Source: Limosilactobacillus panis (GTDB taxonomy: Bacteria > Bacillota > Bacilli > Lactobacillales > Lactobacillaceae). Taken from it: 64,000 nucleotides of DNA. The notes under the pieces were generated by a model. The model saw only the letters and a program-made list of their open reading frames with translations, made no database searches and had not been told where the DNA came from. The stretch spans positions 806,001 through 870,000 of the forward strand of contig NZ_CP081855.1 in assembly GCF_019797825.1 (NCBI RefSeq), read 5' to 3'. Shown piece after piece: positions 60,283 through 64,000 of this stretch (positions are counted from its first letter, which is position 1; the number at the start of each line of letters is the position of its first letter). A program made the translations under genes and the position numbers.

Positions 60283-60993
60283 ATGGCAAAACTAGATGCA
60301 CAAGCAATCATTAACTACATTGGTAATGCTCCCAAGAAAACCCCAGTGAAGGTGATTCTAAAGGGAGATATTGACGGACTAACTTTTCCAGAGAGCCTGC
60401 AGGTATTTCCGGAAAAACAGACCGCCACGCTATTTGGTGACTGGGCTGATGTTAAGCCTTTCCTAGAAGAAAATAAGGAGAAGGTTACCGACTACCATAT
60501 TGAAAATGACGCCCGTAATTCAGCCGTACCATTACTCAATTTGAAGGAGATTAACGCCCGAATCGAACCAGGGGCAATCATTCGTGAGAAGGTCCTAATC
60601 GGTGATAATGCCGTTATTATGATGGGGGCAATTATCAACATTGGTGCTGAGATCGGTGCTGACTCGATGATTGACATGGGAGCGGTCCTCGGTGGCCGTG
60701 CCATTGTTGGTAAGCATTGCCACATCGGTGCAGGAACCGTCTTAGCAGGTGTAGTTGAACCGGCAAGTGCCCGACCAGTGCGGATTGATGACAACGTTTT
60801 AATTGGGGCAAACGCTGTTGTAATTGAAGGTGTCCACGTTGGTGAGGGTGCCGTCGTAGCTGCCGGGGCAATTGTTACCCACGATGTTGCTCCCCATACG
60901 ATGGTGGCCGGGGTACCAGCCAAGTTTATTAAGAACGTTGACCAACAGACTAGTGACAAGACGGCCCTGCAGGGTGACTTGAGGAAGTTGTGA
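60283..60993 (+). CDS. dapH: tetrahydrodipicolinate N-acetyltransferase
   Basis: 236 residues. N-terminal ~80-residue domain, then a left-handed beta-helix of hexapeptide repeats ([20 protein letters not shown] onward) and the [20 protein letters not shown] block. Acetylates tetrahydrodipicolinate, defining the acetyl branch of the DAP pathway. AAGAAAGAGG before ATG. Confidence 0.95.
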   Translation: MAKLDAQAIINYIGNAPKKTPVKVILKGDIDGLTFPESLQVFPEKQTATLFGDWADVKPFLEENKEKVTDYHIENDARNSAVPLLNLKEINARIEPGAIIREKVLIGDNAVIMMGAIINIGAEIGADSMIDMGAVLGGRAIVGKHCHIGAGTVLAGVVEPASARPVRIDDNVLIGANAVVIEGVHVGEGAVVAAGAIVTHDVAPHTMVAGVPAKFIKNVDQQTSDKTALQGDLRKL

Positions 60994-60995
60994 TC

Positions 60996-62144
60996 ATGAC
61001 ATTAACAAACGAGCAACTTATTCAAATCCGTCGCCACCTCCACCAGATTCCGGAGTTGGCCCTTCATGAAACGCAGACCCATGAGTACCTCCTTTCAGTA
61101 ATCAAGGGCTTTAACCAACAGTTCCTCGAAATTCGTGAGACACCAGAACTACCGACGGCATTGTTTGTCCTTGTTAAGGGGAGTAACCCCCAACGGACGA
61201 TTGGTTACCGGACAGACATTGACGCTTTACCGGTAGAGGAAAAGACGGGACTACCATTCAAGTCCCAACACCCGGGTGTTATGCACGCGTGTGGCCATGA
61301 TATCCACATGACGGTCGCCCTTGGCGTGCTCAACTACTTTGCTGAAAACCAGCCCAAGGACAACTTGCTCTTCTTCTTCCAACCGGCAGAAGAGAGTGAT
61401 TATGGTGGTAAGCGGGCCTATGAAGCCGGTTTGTTTTCCGGTAAGTGGTGTCCGGACGAGTTTTATGGTCTTCATGATAATCCGGACCTTCCCGCTGGGG
61501 CAATTGGCTGCCGGATGGGAACGCTGTTTGCGGGGACCACAGAAGTTAACATTGATTTAAATGGGAAGGGTGGGCACGCTGCCTACCCCCAAGATGCCAA
61601 TGACACGGTCGTTGCGGCTGCAGCATTAATAATGCAAGTGCAGACGGTTATCTCCCGGAGTATTGACCCGATTCATAGCGGCGTTATCACCCTTGGCAAA
61701 ATTCGCGGGGGCAGTATTCGCAACGTAATTGCTGGCCATACCCGGATCGAAGGAACCATTCGCGGCCTGACTCAGAAGATGATTAAAAAGATTGATGGTC
61801 GTCTTCAGGATATCTGTGAAGGAGTTGGGCGCTCCTTTAATATGGATGTTAAGCTGGGCCTCAACCAGGGTGGTTACTGGCCAGTTGAAAACAACCCGCA
61901 ATTAACGAAGTTCTTTATTGACTACATGCAAAAGACCCCCGACGTCAACTTTATTGAAACCGCACCGGCAATGACCGGCGAAGACTTTGGCTTTTTACTG
62001 GCGAAGTTTCCGGGGACGATGTTCTGGCTTGGCGTTGATGATGATTCGCAGCTCCACTCCGCGACTCTAACACCTGATGAGGCGGCAATTAAGCGGGGCG
62101 TTGATGCAATCACTGGCTTTATGAATGCGCGGATGGCAAAGTAA
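60996..62144 (+). CDS. N-acetyldiaminopimelate deacetylase (M20 family)
   Basis: 382 residues. M20 peptidase metal ligands [11 protein letters not shown] in FFQPAEES and H in GLHDN; a dimerisation domain follows ([18 protein letters not shown]). By position after dapH it removes the acetyl group from N-acetyl-LL-DAP, as YkuR/DapL does. Start ATG 60996, 2 bases after the dapH stop; GTG 60990 overlaps it. Confidence 0.9.
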   Translation: MTLTNEQLIQIRRHLHQIPELALHETQTHEYLLSVIKGFNQQFLEIRETPELPTALFVLVKGSNPQRTIGYRTDIDALPVEEKTGLPFKSQHPGVMHACGHDIHMTVALGVLNYFAENQPKDNLLFFFQPAEESDYGGKRAYEAGLFSGKWCPDEFYGLHDNPDLPAGAIGCRMGTLFAGTTEVNIDLNGKGGHAAYPQDANDTVVAAAALIMQVQTVISRSIDPIHSGVITLGKIRGGSIRNVIAGHTRIEGTIRGLTQKMIKKIDGRLQDICEGVGRSFNMDVKLGLNQGGYWPVENNPQLTKFFIDYMQKTPDVNFIETAPAMTGEDFGFLLAKFPGTMFWLGVDDDSQLHSATLTPDEAAIKRGVDAITGFMNARMAK

Positions 62145-62157
62145 TGGAGGAATTAAA

Positions 62158-63078
62158 ATGAAATTAGCAGATGCAGATCTCTTAACAGCAATTGTCACTC
62201 CCTTTGATGATAAGGGGCAGATTGACTTTGCAAGCTTGAAGAAGTTAACGAACTACCTAATTGACCAGGGTAGTAATGGTTTTGTAATCGGTGGGACAAC
62301 CGGTGAGACCCCGACACTTAGTCACGACGAGAAAATTAGTCTTTACCAAGAATTCGGTAAGATCGTTAATGGTCGGGTTCCGGTAATTGCCGGGACAGGG
62401 AGCAATAACACCGCCGAAACGATTGCCTTTACCAATGAGGTGGCAAAAATCCCAGGCATTGACTATGCCCTGGTAGTTGTTCCGCCATACAATAAGCCTA
62501 ACCAGCGGGGGATGGTTGCCCACTTTACTGCAGTTGCGGACCAGGTTAAGATACCAATTGTGATGTACAACATTCCTGGTCGAACAGGAGTTAAGATGGC
62601 GGCAGAAACAATCATTAAACTTTCCGCAAACCCAAACATTGCAGCCGTTAAGCAGTGTGCTTCCCTGGAGGAACTTGAAGAAATTGTTGAAGGAAAGAAC
62701 AAGGACTTTGCCGTCTTCACTGGTGAAGATGCGCAGGCTCTGACCGCTCGTGTTCTCGGGGCTAACGGGGTCATCTCGGTTGCCTCCCACAGCTACGCTT
62801 CCCAGATGCGGGCAATGTATGACGCACTCTACAAGGGTGACTACCAGGCGGCCGGAAAGCTGCAACGGTGGCTTACCCCAAAGATGGCAGCGCTATTCAT
62901 GTACCCGTCACCATCACCAGTTAAGACGCTCCTTAACGCCCAGGGATTTAGCACGGGTAGTTGCCGTTTGCCGATTTTGCCACTTAACGATGACGAGAAG
63001 AAGGCTTTGGCAAACGCTCTCGGCTTGCCGAGCGATAAGTTATTAAATAAGCAACTACCATTGAACTTGGGGGAATAA
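62158..63078 (+). CDS. dapA: 4-hydroxy-tetrahydrodipicolinate synthase
   Basis: 306 residues. TIM barrel: [40 protein letters not shown], and the Schiff-base lysine in [12 protein letters not shown]. Condenses pyruvate with aspartate semialdehyde. Start ATG 62158 with GGAGG upstream; the open frame reaches back into the deacetylase gene but that is overlap only. Confidence 0.96.
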   Translation: MKLADADLLTAIVTPFDDKGQIDFASLKKLTNYLIDQGSNGFVIGGTTGETPTLSHDEKISLYQEFGKIVNGRVPVIAGTGSNNTAETIAFTNEVAKIPGIDYALVVVPPYNKPNQRGMVAHFTAVADQVKIPIVMYNIPGRTGVKMAAETIIKLSANPNIAAVKQCASLEELEEIVEGKNKDFAVFTGEDAQALTARVLGANGVISVASHSYASQMRAMYDALYKGDYQAAGKLQRWLTPKMAALFMYPSPSPVKTLLNAQGFSTGSCRLPILPLNDDEKKALANALGLPSDKLLNKQLPLNLGE

Positions 63079-63082
63079 TAAG

Positions 63083-63862
63083 ATGAAAAAAGTTTTAATT
63101 GCCGGCGCTGCCGGAGCAATGGGCCAAAAAGCCGTTGCCCTGGTAAACGGGATGGATGATGTTGAATTGACCGCCGTCCTGGCCCCGCACATGGCCGATG
63201 ACCAACGTGCTAAGTTTCACCTTGGACCTGAAGTGCAGATTTATCACTCATTAAATGAGGTCCCTGAAGGCGCGGCCAATATCTGGGTTGACTTTACGAT
63301 TCCAGCAGTCGTGTACGACAACGTCAAATTTGCCATCGATCACGGCTTCGCACCGGTTGTGGGGACCACGGGGTTAACGGATGACCAGGAGGATGAATTA
63401 ATTAAGACCAGCGCTGCGCGTCACCAAGGGGGGCTGATTGCGCCTAACTTTGGGATGTCGGCAGTCCTGTTGATGAAGTTCGCTAAGGAGGCTGCGCAAT
63501 ACTTCCCGGATGTTGAAATTATTGAAATGCACCATGCTGACAAGAAGGACGCTCCATCGGGCACGGCATTGAGCACCGCCAAGCTGATTGACCAGGTGCG
63601 GCCAGCACATGAGAGTAGCCCCGATGAGGTCAGCACCCTGGATAATGTCCGTGGTGGCGACTACCACGGGATTAAAATCCATTCAGTTCGCTTGCCGGGC
63701 TACGTTGCCCACGAACAAGTCCTCTTTGGGAGCGCGGGTGAAGCACTAACGATTCGGCAGGATTCCTTTGATCGTCAATCGTTCATGAGTGGGGTCAAAG
63801 TTGCCTTAGAAAAGGTGCTGGACCTTGACAAGTTAGTAGTTGGACTCGAGAATATTTTATAG
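63083..63862 (+). CDS. dapB: 4-hydroxy-tetrahydrodipicolinate reductase
   Basis: 259 residues. Nucleotide loop VLIAGAAGAMGQKAV at the N-terminus, VVGTTGLTDDQ, PNFGMSAVLLMKFA, and the substrate block EMHHADKKDAPSGTAL. Reduces the DapA product with NAD(P)H. 4 bp after dapA. Confidence 0.97.
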   Translation: MKKVLIAGAAGAMGQKAVALVNGMDDVELTAVLAPHMADDQRAKFHLGPEVQIYHSLNEVPEGAANIWVDFTIPAVVYDNVKFAIDHGFAPVVGTTGLTDDQEDELIKTSAARHQGGLIAPNFGMSAVLLMKFAKEAAQYFPDVEIIEMHHADKKDAPSGTALSTAKLIDQVRPAHESSPDEVSTLDNVRGGDYHGIKIHSVRLPGYVAHEQVLFGSAGEALTIRQDSFDRQSFMSGVKVALEKVLDLDKLVVGLENIL

Positions 63863-63873
63863 GAAGTGACAAG

Positions 63874-64000
63874 ATGCCGACCTTACCAAGTGAAATGAAA
63901 ACAATTGTTAACCACCGGGTGGCTGCCCTTCCACCGGCACAGATTCGGGCGTTCGACGACGAAATATCCGCGATTCCGGGAATCGTCAAGTTAACTCTTG
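63874..64000 (+). CDS. PLP-dependent aminotransferase, N-terminal fragment
   Basis: First 42 residues only: MPTLPSEMKTIVNHR... then IRAFDDEISAIPGIVKLTL, running off the window. The IR.FD.E...PGI..L.L pattern is the start of class I/II aminotransferases that continue with GEPDF. At this place it should be the N-acetyl-LL-DAP aminotransferase (PatA/DapX) that completes the acetyl branch. AGGAAGTG before ATG 63874. Confidence 0.8.
   Translation, partial: MPTLPSEMKTIVNHRVAALPPAQIRAFDDEISAIPGIVKLTL

Noticed and set aside
62257-62865. 202-codon open frame antisense to dapA
   Set aside because: Length arises from dapA codon use; protein is not recognisable.

Overview
The window is a contiguous piece of a low-GC Gram-positive chromosome, almost certainly a Limosilactobacillus (reuteri-group lactobacillus). 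The basis is the 16S rRNA (variable region 1 and the helices after it read like the reuteri/vaginalis/pontis branch), the gene order shared with Bacillus and lactobacilli, and lactobacillus-type families (DUF3397, DUF4044, DUF1831, YutD, TIGR01906). It is mostly core genome. I see no prophage, CRISPR array or defence island. The accessory DNA is one nested mobile element at 25.4-29.2 kb.

Layout. 1-1.1 kb: the 3' end of a comG pseudopilus operon. 1.1-6.6 kb: ytxK-ackA, a phosphoesterase, yutD-yutF-TIGR01906, and a convergent dedA. 6.6-14.05 kb: a complete rRNA operon (three strong promoters, 16S-23S-5S, no spacer tRNA) followed by 20 tRNA genes, two of them in a 161-bp duplicated block, ending in a terminator. 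14.1-20.4 kb: an ABM-domain gene, then spx, mecA, coiA, spxH, relQ, nadK and an rluA-type pseudouridine synthase. This is the Bacillus yjb order with pepF missing, and it joins a redox regulator, two adaptors of proteolysis, alarmone synthesis and NAD(P) supply. 20.4-25.4 kb: lactonase, rlmA, a candidate small RNA, trmL, ftsK.

25.4-29.2 kb: an IS1182-type insertion sequence whose left-end terminator hairpin has been entered by a group IIC intron with its own reverse transcriptase. 29.2-43.3 kb: DUF4044, DUF3397, then the division and cell-wall (dcw) cluster mraZ-rsmH-ftsL-pbp2B-mraY-murD-murG-divIB-ftsA-ftsZ-sepF-yggT-ylmH-divIVA. 43.3-46.4 kb: an isoleucine T-box and ileS. 46.4-46.8 kb: a structured leader with apparent terminator/antiterminator alternatives in front of a cold-shock protein gene; this is the best candidate for an undescribed regulatory RNA. 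46.8-56 kb: nudF, a small membrane protein, mtnN, iscS-DUF1831-mnmA (tRNA thiolation), a histidine phosphatase, TPR protein-recD2, and a variant prs.

56-64 kb: lysine/diaminopimelate genes. dapF and aspartokinase run leftward from a promoter with a palindrome in its spacer. lysA-dapH-(N-acetyl-DAP deacetylase)-dapA-dapB-aminotransferase run rightward behind a lysine riboswitch. The two arms together cover most of the acetyl-branch route from aspartate to lysine; the last gene is cut by the window end.

Starts were moved from the longest open frame where a Shine-Dalgarno site or family N-terminus argued for it. Positions of RNA ends and promoters are read by eye and may be off by a few bases.
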